Position numbers and translations under genes: made by a program
Source of the DNA: Dactylonectria macrodidyma
Lineage: Eukaryota; Ascomycota; Sordariomycetes; Hypocreales; Nectriaceae
Length of the DNA: 64,000 nucleotides
NCBI GenBank assembly: GCA_020744425.1
Contig: JAGMUV010000006.1
Location: 3,162,001-3,226,000, forward strand
Direction: 5' to 3'
In this document: one piece after another, positions 43,010-53,517 of the stretch
How the letters are laid out: each line of letters begins with the position of its first letter
Position numbering within the stretch: the first letter of the stretch is position 1
Notes under the pieces: generated by a model
What the model was told of the DNA's origin: nothing
The model's database searches: none
The model's input: the letters and a program-made list of their open reading frames with translations, nothing else

Positions 43010-45103
43010 TCAATCACCCTGGTCGGCCCATTGTTCATCTTCATCTGACAGGTACATGGGAGTGTCAATCTTCAGCGCATCAGATTGATTGCCCAATTCC
43101 GCCCAATCCAATGGACTTCTGCCGTCAATATCAAGACAATCTGCATCGGCGCCTTTGCTGAGAAGAAGCCGAACGGCATGCACTTGTCCACCTCCTGCTG
43201 CCCAAGACAGGGGTGTGCGGCCATTCTCGTCCTGAGATTTGATATCAGCACCTGCGTCAAGGAATGATTCGACAACAGATAGTTCGCTGTTCTCTGCTGC
43301 CCAGGAGAGTGGTGTCCGGCCATTCCTATCTCGAGATTCAATATTCGCGCCAGCATCAAGAAGCAATTCGATACCGTACGGCCAGCATTGCTGTGCTAAA
43401 AGGGAGAGAGGTGTTCTCCCTGTACCGTCTCGGACCTCCACATTAGCACCGCGCTCGACCAGCCGGGAGCATATGTCACCTTGACCAGCCTGCACTGCTT
43501 GAATAAGCGGCGCACCTCTTTCGACATCAATATCCTCCCGCATCAACAGATCCTTTGCAAACTTATTCCGTCCCTGTTGGACTGCTGTAGCTAGAGGGTT
43601 GTCGAGGTTCAGATCGATATCTCCGTGTCTAAGTAGTTGTCGAGCTGTGGCATCCATATTGGCCTTGAGCGCCTCAGCAAGAGGTGCACCATGATTGACA
43701 TCAATATCTTCGCACTCGAGTAGAAGCTCAACAACGGGAGAATATCCAGCCACCGCAGCTCTTGCGAGCGGAAAGCCGAGGTTCACATCGATGCCTTTGT
43801 GCATCAACAGCGCTGCAACCATCTCCTTGTTACCCTTCGCTGCAGCTATGGCGAGGAGGGTGGCGCGGTGCGGATCGCCTTTTTTGTGTGCCAATCTCGC
43901 GTAGAAGGATTTCACAATCTCGTCGCTTCTCGGATACATTCCATGAGCCTCAGTGAGCAGTTCAGCGTTGATGTCAATGGTTTTGGATGCTAGGAACATC
44001 GAAGTGGCTAATTGTTTTTTGTTTTCTACTGCCCATTTCAAAAAATCAAAGGACAGCGTATCCCACTTCTTGAGTAAATGTGACAGTGTCCACCATGGTA
44101 AACTCTGCCCTTCAAGGTTGGTCTGGTCTCCGAAGAGGAAAAACGATACAGCGTCTTGCATCACTTCATGTTCGTCTTTTTCGTAATCCGGTCGGAAGGC
44201 GTTCTTATCGTAGGCATCTGATGAAATTCCTAGCAACGCGTATATTTGATCCCGTGAGTCGCTCGCCTTGCTGTTTCGGAACTTGCCGACGAGTGTGGCG
44301 AGATTCTGACCTTCACTCCACCAAGTACTTCTTCGCAAGTACCCTGGCATCACATCCAAGACAGCTTGAGTATGCTCGGCAGGAGTGATGTCCAGGAGAG
44401 ATGGGATTTGTGTGAATGTTTGGGTTGAGACGACCTTGGAGCCGCACATGACGGATGCTGCTCGCGCACTCGCCACCTCCTGGATTACCCAAACTCTTTG
44501 AAACCATGGCCTCTGCAAGAGTTCCTGAAGGGCTTCGCCCATCCTACCATCCAGCTCGGTGTGAAATACGCCACCTAGCTGATGCTGTATGAGTGGCCAG
44601 GCAACTTGCCAACGCTGATCCGATAGTCTCCAGTTCCGAGGGGCTGACCTTGCGTTACTGTGCACCTGATTGATAGCGTCCATGAGCAAGTCAATTTTAG
44701 TGTTGCTTGGCCCTAACCAGATCATGACTTGCTCAGCGTTGGCGTAAATGCCCTTCATTTGACCGACTTGATGCGTCTGCTCTTTCTTGTTATCCTGGTC
44801 AATACAGATGGCGTCGATCCATAAGACCCGGTCCTGGTGCTCCAATCTGAGTTGTAACAACGCAGCATACAAGTTTGCCGTGACTTTTGCTATACAACCG
44901 TTCAGAATAATGTCAGAAGTCCGCACGGTGCCGCCCCAGGCGTACGACAGGGCTTCATAGGGAACACCCTCGACTTGATGCAAAAAAGTTTCGAAAATCT
45001 CGCAGCAGATAGGATCACCAATGTACCCCTTGGAAAGACGCACAAGTCGAATCGCATCGGTGGCAAGATCGATGCGGTTGTAGCAATAAGTTGGTGAAAC
45101 CAT
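43010..45103 (-). CDS. HET domain-ankyrin repeat protein
   Basis: Single exon, 697 residues from the ATG at 45103; upstream in-frame codons begin with TTG and are not used. HET domain: YEALSYAWGG (~49-58), VLWIDAICIDQ (~93-103), IYANAEQVMIWLG and RPWFQRVWVIQEVASA, then DQIYALLGISSD, all typical of the most common HET subclass. From about residue 410 there are roughly nine ankyrin-like units, with clear ones such as GRTPLSWAAENSELSVVESFLDAGA near the end; the first several are short divergent forms ending in IDVN/IDLN. Ankyrins mediate protein binding. The gene is divergent from the NLR gene, with 809 bp between starts. The end of the frame may have an alternative extension. Confidence 0.92.
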   Translation of the reverse strand: MVSPTYCYNRIDLATDAIRLVRLSKGYIGDPICCEIFETFLHQVEGVPYEALSYAWGGTVRTSDIILNGCIAKVTANLYAALLQLRLEHQDRVLWIDAICIDQDNKKEQTHQVGQMKGIYANAEQVMIWLGPSNTKIDLLMDAINQVHSNARSAPRNWRLSDQRWQVAWPLIQHQLGGVFHTELDGRMGEALQELLQRPWFQRVWVIQEVASARAASVMCGSKVVSTQTFTQIPSLLDITPAEHTQAVLDVMPGYLRRSTWWSEGQNLATLVGKFRNSKASDSRDQIYALLGISSDAYDKNAFRPDYEKDEHEVMQDAVSFFLFGDQTNLEGQSLPWWTLSHLLKKWDTLSFDFLKWAVENKKQLATSMFLASKTIDINAELLTEAHGMYPRSDEIVKSFYARLAHKKGDPHRATLLAIAAAKGNKEMVAALLMHKGIDVNLGFPLARAAVAGYSPVVELLLECEDIDVNHGAPLAEALKANMDATARQLLRHGDIDLNLDNPLATAVQQGRNKFAKDLLMREDIDVERGAPLIQAVQAGQGDICSRLVERGANVEVRDGTGRTPLSLLAQQCWPYGIELLLDAGANIESRDRNGRTPLSWAAENSELSVVESFLDAGADIKSQDENGRTPLSWAAGGGQVHAVRLLLSKGADADCLDIDGRSPLDWAELGNQSDALKIDTPMYLSDEDEQWADQGD

Positions 45104-45912
45104 ATTTGCGTGACGACGATGGTGCAACAAGGCCCACGGGGCGAGTTTCAGACGAAGAATGAACGTTAGGCTAGGCCGAAAGCTGAAAGAACTTTATGAG
45201 CTTACTTTCAGCGGGGTAGCGTTGATGGTGTCTGCCCTTCATAATCAATGTGCATACAAGGCAACATGATTGCGGCTGACTAGCATAGCCACAATTAGCA
45301 CCCTGCTTGCTATGACACAGCCCCACACAGCCCCCATGGCTTGACCAGAAAATTGGCCTGTTGAATTTATATAATTACAATGGGCGACCACGGGTAGTGA
45401 GGAGGGAGCACGAATCAGTCACCAGTACATGGCAGGCAGACTACGGGGCGGACAGACTAAGGCAGCGTTCTAGGATCAATATGAGCTCCAGACTTGGCAC
45501 AATGATAAACGGTTTACAAGCGGAGAAGACTGCAAACACTGTTCTCGTTTATCTGGCTTGGCTGTTTCGACTAAAATGCAGTAATGTAGTTTCGATCCGG
45601 CCTTGCCTCATGCAACATGTGCGCAGGATTGCTCGTCTAATGCTGCGAGATAATTTGCAATTGACACGTGGCTTTGCCAAAAGGTCTTTTCCTGTGGTGG
45701 AAGCTTGCATACTGACTCACGTGAGTGGCTGCTGTGTTTGTCTCACATTCCTCTAAACCTGATGTGATCTTGCACGATATTCCTACCCCTCACACGAGAA
45801 GCTTGGGTCGCCATCCTTATTATTCGACGCAGGCAGATGAGAAATGGTAGGGACCAACTCAACCGAAATTCTGCAATAACAAGACACGCTGAACTGCTGC
45901 CCAGGTAATGCC
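45104..45912. other. bidirectional promoter region of the HET-ANK / NLR pair
   Basis: 809 bp between two start codons pointing away from each other. A frame at 45361-45756 has no family likeness and is probably chance. No strong core promoter motif noted. Confidence 0.45.
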
Positions 45913-48900
45913 ATGTCTTCTGTACTGGCACGGTTTGCGCCGCTCAAGCCTGAGATTCGGCTCGCACAAGCTGTCGCCGAGTTTAAGGCCGACCTGTCGG
46001 ATAATCAAAAGGCTGACTTTCAGTCGAACGAGCGACAGTCGTCTCAATTCCCCCCCAATATCCACGACGTCATGCGTCTGACGGCCGAAATCGATCGGCA
46101 TGTTGCAGCAAAAGTTGGCGGAGGCCGTTGTTTTGGAACTCGTCTTGTCAACATTTTGGAAGCCGTTCAACGATTCGCCGCTCTTGGTGACATCATGATT
46201 GGCGGGTCTCAGAACTTGATTGCCTGCGGCGTTTGGTCGCTGGTTCGGACGACGTTGCTTGTGAGTTTATTCAAGAGTCACATGTTCTTCGGCTAATGGT
46301 TCATGCAGATGCTCGTGAGCGCCTATTCATGGCTCGACAAGCTATCAGAACTTTTCATGGCTGTCGGCCGTTCAGCACCCCGCTATCAGCAAATGGCCCT
46401 GCTCTACCCACGGTCCAAGAAGCTTCGATCAGCTCTTTACGAGTACTTCCTAGTAGTCGTGCGCGTATGCCATGATATGTTGAAGCTGAAGAAGAAATCC
46501 ATGCTCGCAAAGCTTGCATGCTTCATGACCGAGTCCGACATCAGCAGCTATCATTCGGATTTTGATCTGTGGGCAACCACAATCAAGGAGGAAGTTAACT
46601 TGTTGATGGCGCAGGAGCTCCAAGAGCAAAGTCGTCACTTGAAGACTCTTTCCAAGTACAACAAATCTGAATTGTATCGTGAGAAACATGAGGACCGCCT
46701 CCGCATCCTCGATTCTTGCTCAACATTTGATTATCAGACAACGTGGAAGGAATTGCGAAGACGAGGAAACACCTGCTGGTTCACCCTACAGTCTGAATAT
46801 AAAGATTGGAAAGTCAGTGGCGAGTCTTCTACACTTTTGTATTCCGGCAAGCTCGGATCCGGAAAGTCTTTCACACTCGCGAACATGGTGGATGACCTTA
46901 ACCTCGATCAAAAAGGTAGTCCTCCCGTCGCTTACTTTTTCTGTCAACATGAGGCTCCTGAAAGTCTGCGAGCACGTACTATCCTTGGCTCCCTAGCTAG
47001 GCAATTGCTGTGCACAATAAAAGAGATCAGTGCCAGTTCGGAAGATCCCGCCGATACTAGGACTCTACGCCTCGACTCCAACGGGATACTCAGCTTGTTG
47101 AAGCGTGCCATTCCACCTGCGACTCGGGCGTACTTCGTCTTAGATGGATTGGATGAATGTGACGGGAGTCAAATTAAGGAAGTGATCAATTGCTTGCAAA
47201 AGATCCAAGATATCCATCCGCTCCTCGCTTGTCTGTCATTCAGACAAGAGGCAGGCAATACCATGGCAGTGCGCCTTAGGCAGCTGAGGAACCCAAGGGC
47301 CATTGTCATTCCAGAAGATAATCCCGATATCGCAGAGTTTATCCAGACAGAGCTGGTGAAGAGAGTCGAGTCCAGTCGGCTTATTTTGGGTGAGCCAACG
47401 CTTGTGCTCGAGATTCGAGACGCCTTAATAGAGAAGGCCCAGGGAATGTTCCTTTGGGTGGTCCTTCAAATTGACGGTCTCTGTCTTGCAAAAACGGACG
47501 AGGCTATTCGTCAAGCTTTAGCCAACCTGCCGAAGGATCTCCCAACCACCTTCTCTCGCATTTTAGAGCAATGCGCTACTCTAGGAAGTGACTATCAACG
47601 GCGGATTCTTGAACTCATTACGGCAGCTTGTCGTCCCTTGACAACAAATGAATTACGAGAAGCTCTAGGAGTGGTGCCAGCAGAAACTGATTGGGACCCG
47701 GCACACCAACCCAATGACATATACTCAACATTAGCTTGTTGCGGGAGCTTACTACATGTGGATGAGGAAACCTTATCAGTGAAACTCATCCATCACAGTG
47801 TCAATCAATTCTTACTCAGTGGCTCGGAGGGTATAACCGGCCAAACCTTTACTCTCGAAGACGCACACAAAACCATGGCGACTATTCTAATCACATACTT
47901 GAACTACGGCGTTTTTGATACCCAAATCTCCACCAGAGTGGTGCCGCGGGTTGAGCATGGAGCGGTTCCAAACAAAGTCATCAGCTCAGTTATAGACTCA
48001 TCAAGTATCCGAAAGATCGCCCTGGGACTCCTCAAATCGCCACTACCGTCTAAGATTGACGTGAGTGAAGTTTTAGCAAAGGAGAGTCAACATTCCAAAA
48101 GTTCAAGGACCGAGTTCTTCTTCCTCTTGTATGCGAAGGTCTACTGGGCACAGCACATAATTCGTCACTTTGAGCAAGATCCAGCAACTATCACATCTCT
48201 AGGCCGGATACTAGATCGCAGTGTGGCTTTTTTGGATATGAGAGATGAATACGGGCAAACACCGCTATTGCGGGCTGCTGCAGTAGGTCATGAGGCAATT
48301 GTTCGATTGTTGATCGACAGGGGTGCTGCGGTTGACTTGGAAGATGACGAACAAAGAACGCCGCTGATTAGGGCTGCTACCTCTGGCCACGAGGCTGTGG
48401 CGCAAATACTGCTCGATCATGGCGCTCTGATCAATGCAAAAAATCGATTTGGTCAGACAGCACTGTTTGGTGCTGTTAATGAAGGCTTTACAGCCGTTGT
48501 GCGGCTATTGCTTGATGCGGGTGCAGACGCTATTTCACAGAGTAATGATGGTTCGACACCACTCTGGTGGGCTGCTCAAAGAGAGCTCGAGGAAATCGTG
48601 CTGCTGTTGCTTGAGGAAGGGGCTGTGACTATCTTCTTAGAGGGTTATGATGGGAGATCACGACCCAGGACTCTTGCGAAAGAATCAGAGGCTGCTACTC
48701 TATTGGTGCTTCACAACGGCGCCATTGATGACTTCCAGCCACTGCTTTTCGCGGCCGTTGTGGAAGGACATGTGGTCATCCTACGGTTGCTGTTAGATAG
48801 AGGCGCTTCCATTGATTTCCGAGATACTGAGGGCAAGACACTACTTACTAAGGCTTCGGAAGTAGGGCATCGTCGTATAGTACAACTGTTGCTTGATAGG

Positions 48901-49266
48901 GGTTTCGCCATTGAGGCTCAGGATGGTTACGGCCAGACGCCACTTTTGAGGGCAGCTGGAAGAGGACACGAGCACATCGTACAGCTGTTGCTCGCGAGGG
49001 GTGCGTCTCCTCATCAACAGGATCGCAGTGATCAGACGCCACTTTTGGCGGCTGCTAAAGGAGGCCATGAGTCCATTGTGCAACTGTTGCTTACTAATGG
49101 TGCCGCTCTTAATTGGAGGGATATCAATGGACGGACGGCAGCAGAATTGGCTCGGATGCAAGGGCACGAGGCCGTCGTGCGGCTCTTGATTAAATTGGGA
49201 CGTCCATCTGAGTCAAGGGGCTACAGTAGCGAGACGGCATTTGTCACAACTATCATCAGACTCTAG
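45913..49266 (+). CDS. NLR-type protein: DUF7708-like N-terminus, NACHT, ankyrin repeats
   Basis: Exons 45913-46260 and 46309-49266, 48-bp intron; 1101 residues. The N-terminal ~230 residues contain FPPNIHDVMRLTAEIDRH, LGDIMIGGSQNLIACGVWSLV and GRSAPRYQQMALLYP, hallmarks of the helical domain often annotated DUF7708 in fungal NLRs. NACHT-type NTPase: P-loop GKLGSGKS (296-303), FFCQHEAPESLRA, Walker B VLDGLDE (393-399), and the winged-helix-like tail LPTTFSRILEQC. Ankyrin repeats fill ~760-1085, about ten units such as GQTPLLRAAAVGHEAIVRLL, one interrupted (LEEGAVTIFLEGYDGRSRPR). Such proteins act as intracellular receptors in fungal allorecognition and cell death. The HET-ANK gene opposite is a candidate partner. 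Confidence 0.93.
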
Positions 49267-49289
49267 GATCATGTTTGCTTTTTTGTGCC

Positions 49290-49460
49290 CTCATGACAGG
49301 CCACAGGCTCGAGCCCCTGAAGGCTCGGATCCCTGACTTAGGTCACGAGACCATCTTTTCCTTCATGTATATAAGGGCTGATTTAGGCCCTCCAAATAGC
49401 TAGAAATCAAGAGCTTCTATTCATATCACAATGCACCCTTCCTATCCGATGTAACAGCAT
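49290..49460. mobile_element. LTR-like fragment, less decayed relative of the 33-kb repeat
   Basis: Shares AAGGCTCGGAT with the first unit of the 32.9-kb array, then a TATATAAGGG box, then a 54-bp block (49401-49454) matching 33128-33181. Only one copy of the 30-bp unit region is present. It lies directly downstream of the NLR gene stop. No coding capacity; ends not defined. The remainder to 49767 shows nothing. Confidence 0.6.
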
Positions 49461-49767
49461 TCTCAAAGGACGCTGGGGGGAAGGGTAGGAGGTTATTGTA
49501 GGGCCACTCAAGGGCACCGATGCGCATTTTCTTACTGCTGGAAAGCTAGCCCTGCGGCGGTTGAGACAACAGTCTTCAATGGAGTTTGAATGAGTGGTAT
49601 AAGGGGCATTGGCGTTCGGGCTGCTATTGAAGCAAATATCACGGGCGAGATTTAGAATTTACAAGACATGGGGTCATCCATACGGCTATTACAGTGGCTA
49701 ATTGTTAGCCTGGTTTCTCCGTGACTTCATATACGATCGAAGTGGCAATGAAGACTATGTATATCGA

Positions 49768-50541
49768 CTACTGGAAAATATATACAGATCCCGTTGTTCC
49801 CCGTTTCTTCTGATTGACCAGGGCGCAGAATGAGATCACCGCCATAAGCGTCCATTTCTGTCCCAGTTTATCCGTTGATCCAGTGCCCATGAATTGGAAT
49901 TTGGCTATTTTAGTGAGACTTCCCTTTGCCAAAGTCCAAGCTGCAACCACCTCATATCCCTCACTGTCGGTGTTGAAATCAGTTATGGTGTACAAACTCT
50001 CGCTGTCAAAGCTCCTCAGCTTGTCTTGTGATATGTGCACAAGTTCCATGCCAATGGGGTCGCCCTCGAGACTCTTGACAGCATTGCCCTGTGATGCTCG
50101 CCACACAAATGTCTCTCTGGTGTTTGTGGGTTCCACTTCGATGCTGAACCGGTATGCGCGGGTCATAGATCCATCGCGGAAATTCGTGGCGGTCTCGTTC
50201 GTAGCTGACGCTCCGGTGCCAGGGGCGGGCAGCAGTTGAGCAACGAAGAAGCTATCAGCCTCTCCCCAAGACGCAGTGGCGATAGTCTCAGATGACTTTT
50301 CGGTGCCAGAGTGCAAGACCATCTCCGGCGAATGCCATTTGTTTGAGATAAAGAGACAGAGGGGATGCTTTTGATCCGTGCCGATGAAAAAGTTGCTTTT
50401 GCTGACGCCATCACGATACAGATTGAATGAAGTGGGAAATTGGAGACCGGTGACGGTCGCACTCTGAATGGATTCTATGTCCCGGCTTGGCGGTTGGGCA
50501 GATGTGTTCTCATTGCTGGGTACTTCATCTTGGGTGTTCAT
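49768..50541 (-). CDS. fungal protein of unknown function
   Basis: Single exon, 257 residues from the ATG at 50541 (MNTQDEVPSNEN); earlier in-frame codons lack an ATG. After a polar N-terminus, the protein reads TSFNLYRDGVSKSNFFIG, HPLCLFISNKWHSPEMVLHSG, SETIATASWGEADSF, TRAYRFSIEVE and TFVWRASQG, then YEVVAAWTLAKGSLTKIAKF. This is a beta-rich pattern with a WASG-like heart, reminiscent of Tubby C-terminal-like or LURP-one folds, but I cannot name the family with confidence. A hydrophobic patch (WTLMAVISFCALV) is near the C-terminus. The intergenic neighbours give no functional clue. Confidence 0.75.
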   Translation of the reverse strand: MNTQDEVPSNENTSAQPPSRDIESIQSATVTGLQFPTSFNLYRDGVSKSNFFIGTDQKHPLCLFISNKWHSPEMVLHSGTEKSSETIATASWGEADSFFVAQLLPAPGTGASATNETATNFRDGSMTRAYRFSIEVEPTNTRETFVWRASQGNAVKSLEGDPIGMELVHISQDKLRSFDSESLYTITDFNTDSEGYEVVAAWTLAKGSLTKIAKFQFMGTGSTDKLGQKWTLMAVISFCALVNQKKRGTTGSVYIFQ

Positions 50542-51934
50542 TGTTGAAAAGCTTGTCCGTCTTGTCACTGCCACGTACAAGCAGAATGATCAAATATTTT
50601 CGAGACAACTTAAAGTTAGAGTGAGTTGATAAATCTAGGGAACTTTACTGAGTGTGAAAGAGCATGCTCTTTATTATTTGTGATGAGCAACACGTTCGAA
50701 AAAGTCGGCTTTCTGCGCCTGCGCCTAACTCGTCATCAAACATGAAGGATCGACTCACATTCGAGTCTGAAAATGTTTCACTATCTCGGTTAAGCGAGCA
50801 ACAAAAATGCACAGTTCGAAGCAGTCTCGCAGACTAACGCTGACCGGATGTGCACAGCCATTACCAACTCACTACGCGTTGCCTTATTTGTCGCCAAGAA
50901 TACGAGCCGACCAAGAATCACGATCCAAAAGGGTACGGGAACAGGAACGTATGACGGCATGGTCACTAGCTCAATCACCACATTGGGGCGGCTATTAGAG
51001 AAGCACACAGCCAGGCAACGTGGCTCCGCCCGCCCTGGTTGGGTGTGTCGCCCGCAAATTGAAGGGACTCTCTCGTATAATCCTGTCATTCCGTGGAATT
51101 CACACGCATTTGAACTCAAACCCCACAAATCAACTGACAGGGGCCCCACGCATCGCCTGACTCCTCGATCATGAGATGAGAGAGCCATGCGAGAGTTTCT
51201 AGGTAAGAATGATGAAGTTTTGTTGAGAGCATATGGGCGTTGAAGGATGGATGAAAAAGATGATAAAACGATGACGATAGTATCAATTTTTTTGAGCGAT
51301 TTTAGTGAAACATCAACTTTATCTTCCATAGCTACTACCTAATCCTAATCCAGCTTTCAATGATAACCTCGAAACTACCGAAATTTCTCATGAGAGATCA
51401 GCCAACAAGGCATTGGTAGCACCGGGGGTCCAACGAATACTGCAGAACAATTTGACATCGAATGAAGCCCGTCAGTTGATCCCAACTGAATTTTGAAATA
51501 GAATTTCCCTTTTTTTCTTGAAACAAGCGTTCCTAATTCAGCGGGTTTCATGGCACCTTAGTTGCCCCCAGCTAGCGAAGCCTGCTTAGTCCCCGGGTAG
51601 GAGGTAAGGGTTTGAGAGGGGCAACAAATATTCGGGGAATAGCATTATGGTTTGTCTCGGCTTAGATTGGTCTGTAATCCTTCGTAGTCTAACGGACAAG
51701 CCAATGGATTGCATAGTACTTAGCTCCATTTCAACCCTTTGATTGGTACCGCCATTGACAATATCGCCGTTTATTGTCGGCTTACCACGGCAGTTTTGTG
51801 GAGTCATGCTAGTCCCCCGCATGCTGATAACCCTTCACGATGGACATGAGTCTTCAGCTCCGAATGCCTGACGACCCCAATGACGACCTTCAGAACTCGT
51901 CGTGACGATTAGAAGCAATTCCGGTGCGCTCAAG
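50542..51934. other. intergenic, no supportable gene
   Basis: 1.4 kb upstream of the D-amino-acid oxidase gene. Frames at 50790-51329 on both strands overlap each other and match no family. Confidence 0.4.
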
Positions 51935-53194
51935 ATGACCAACACAATTGTTGTCGTTGGGTAAGTGTTCAGCCTCCACCCAACCCCAACCATACGTGGA
52001 TCAGAAGGCTCATGGTTTACGTGACAGGGCGGGAGTCTCTGGCCTGACCACTGCTCTGCTTCTGTCGAAAGACAAAACGAACAAGATCACTGTCGTAGGC
52101 AAGCATATGCCCGGAGACTATGATATCGAATACGCCTCACCGTTCGCTGGAGCCAATTTCATGCCGTATGTTGAAGTGATCAAAGCATCCTGGGTACAGC
52201 ATCACTAATGTTCGGCTTAGAGTGGCCACAGAAGAAAAGAGTAGATGGGAACGTCGCACCTGGATTGAATTGAAGCGGCTGTGCGAACAAGTGCCAGAAG
52301 CGGGCATCCATTTCCAGAGTCTCTAGCCCTCCATCTTCATTACAAGATCCGCCAAGCTGACATGTGATAGAGTGTCACGTCCACAGGCGAAAGAAAGATA
52401 TAGAAGACGCTGCACAAAACGCCTTCTCGGGATCACTATGTGACGAAGATCCGTGGTACAAAGAGCTGTTCACTGACTTCCGAAAGCACCGCTCCGATGA
52501 GATTCCTATTGGGTACGAGTCAGGCTGTGTATTCACTTCCCTCTGCATCAATACGGCCATTTACCTACCCTGGCTCCTCGGTCAGTGTCGGAAAAATGGC
52601 GTTCTGTTCAGTCGTGAAATTCTTAGAAATATCAGCGACGCGAAAAGACTCAGCCATACAGGCAAAACACCCAACATCATCATCAACGCCACAGGACTAG
52701 GCTCTCTCTGGCTTGGCGGCGTCGAAGACAAGACAATGGCCCCTGCACGGGGACAGCTCGTTTTAGTGCGAAACGAGACTGACTCAATGCTTGATACCAC
52801 AGGCACTGACGATGGAGACAAAGAGGCTCTGTATATGATGCAACGGGCTGCTGGAGGTGGCACGATCTTGGGTGGTACATTCGACATTGGTAATTGGGAC
52901 TCGCAGCCGGATCCGAATATCGCAAACCGCATCATGCAGCGCATAGTCACCGCACGACCAGAAATTGCAGGAGGAAAAGGAGTCGCCGGATTGAGCGTAA
53001 TCCGGCACGCTGTCGGAATGAGGCCGTGGCGTGAGGGAGGAGTCCGGCTCGAAGCGGAGAAGCTGGACGATGAGGTGTGGATCGTACACAATTACGGTCA
53101 TTCTGGATGGGGATATCAAGGATCATATGGCTGCGCGGAACGTGTTGTGGAACTCGTAAATGAGGTCGGCAATGGCGTCAAGTCTCAGCTATGA
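51935..53194 (+). CDS. D-amino-acid oxidase, peroxisomal type
   Basis: Four exons: 51935-51960, 52028-52165, 52221-52318 and 52371-53194; introns 67, 55 and 52 bp; 361 residues. The first exon ends inside the FAD dinucleotide-binding motif, and splicing restores IVVVGAGVSGLTTALLLS. FAGANFMPV, IINATGLGSLWLGGV, RGQLVLVRNE and RPWREGGVRLE follow, and the C-terminal active-site/FAD region HNYGHSGWGYQGSYGCA is diagnostic. The enzyme deaminates D-amino acids to 2-oxo acids, ammonium and hydrogen peroxide using FAD. The final residues Ser-Gln-Leu are a variant of the peroxisomal PTS1 signal. The exon 3-4 junction (HFQ-KCHV) is the least certain splice but keeps the frame. Confidence 0.93.
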
Positions 53195-53517
53195 TTGGAA
53201 ACCTCGACTCTTGAGTCATCACGCAAGTCTCAACAAAAAATTCGGGTTACCTAGAGGGGAAAAAGCAGTGGGATCAAGTTTGGGTTAGAGGATTTTGCGC
53301 GTGGGAAAGACAGGGCTGGGGCTTGTCGCCGAGAGCTTTCAGTACATCGAGATCAATCATGATTGAATCATTATTCAGCTATTTGTGTCGATGTTCTAGC
53401 CTATGGTTCTTACGATAATGAGTGAGAGGGTAAATCTTTTGTGGGTTCTAGTCATAGTCTAGTCGTTTTCTCAAACCATCGAGTGAGTGTTTGTAGATCA
53501 AGAGCAAGACTAGCAAT
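53195..53517. other. intergenic between convergent genes
   Basis: 3' flanks of the D-amino-acid oxidase and beta-galactosidase genes; nothing recognised. Confidence 0.4.

Noticed and set aside
45361..45756. 131-codon plus frame in the HET-ANK/NLR promoter region
   Set aside because: Composition is not protein-like in a convincing way and no motif is present; it would also occupy the shared promoter.
50790..51329. 179-residue minus frame and overlapping plus frame upstream of the D-amino-acid oxidase gene
   Set aside because: Both strands open over the same bases, no family likeness, no splice or start context; probably chance.
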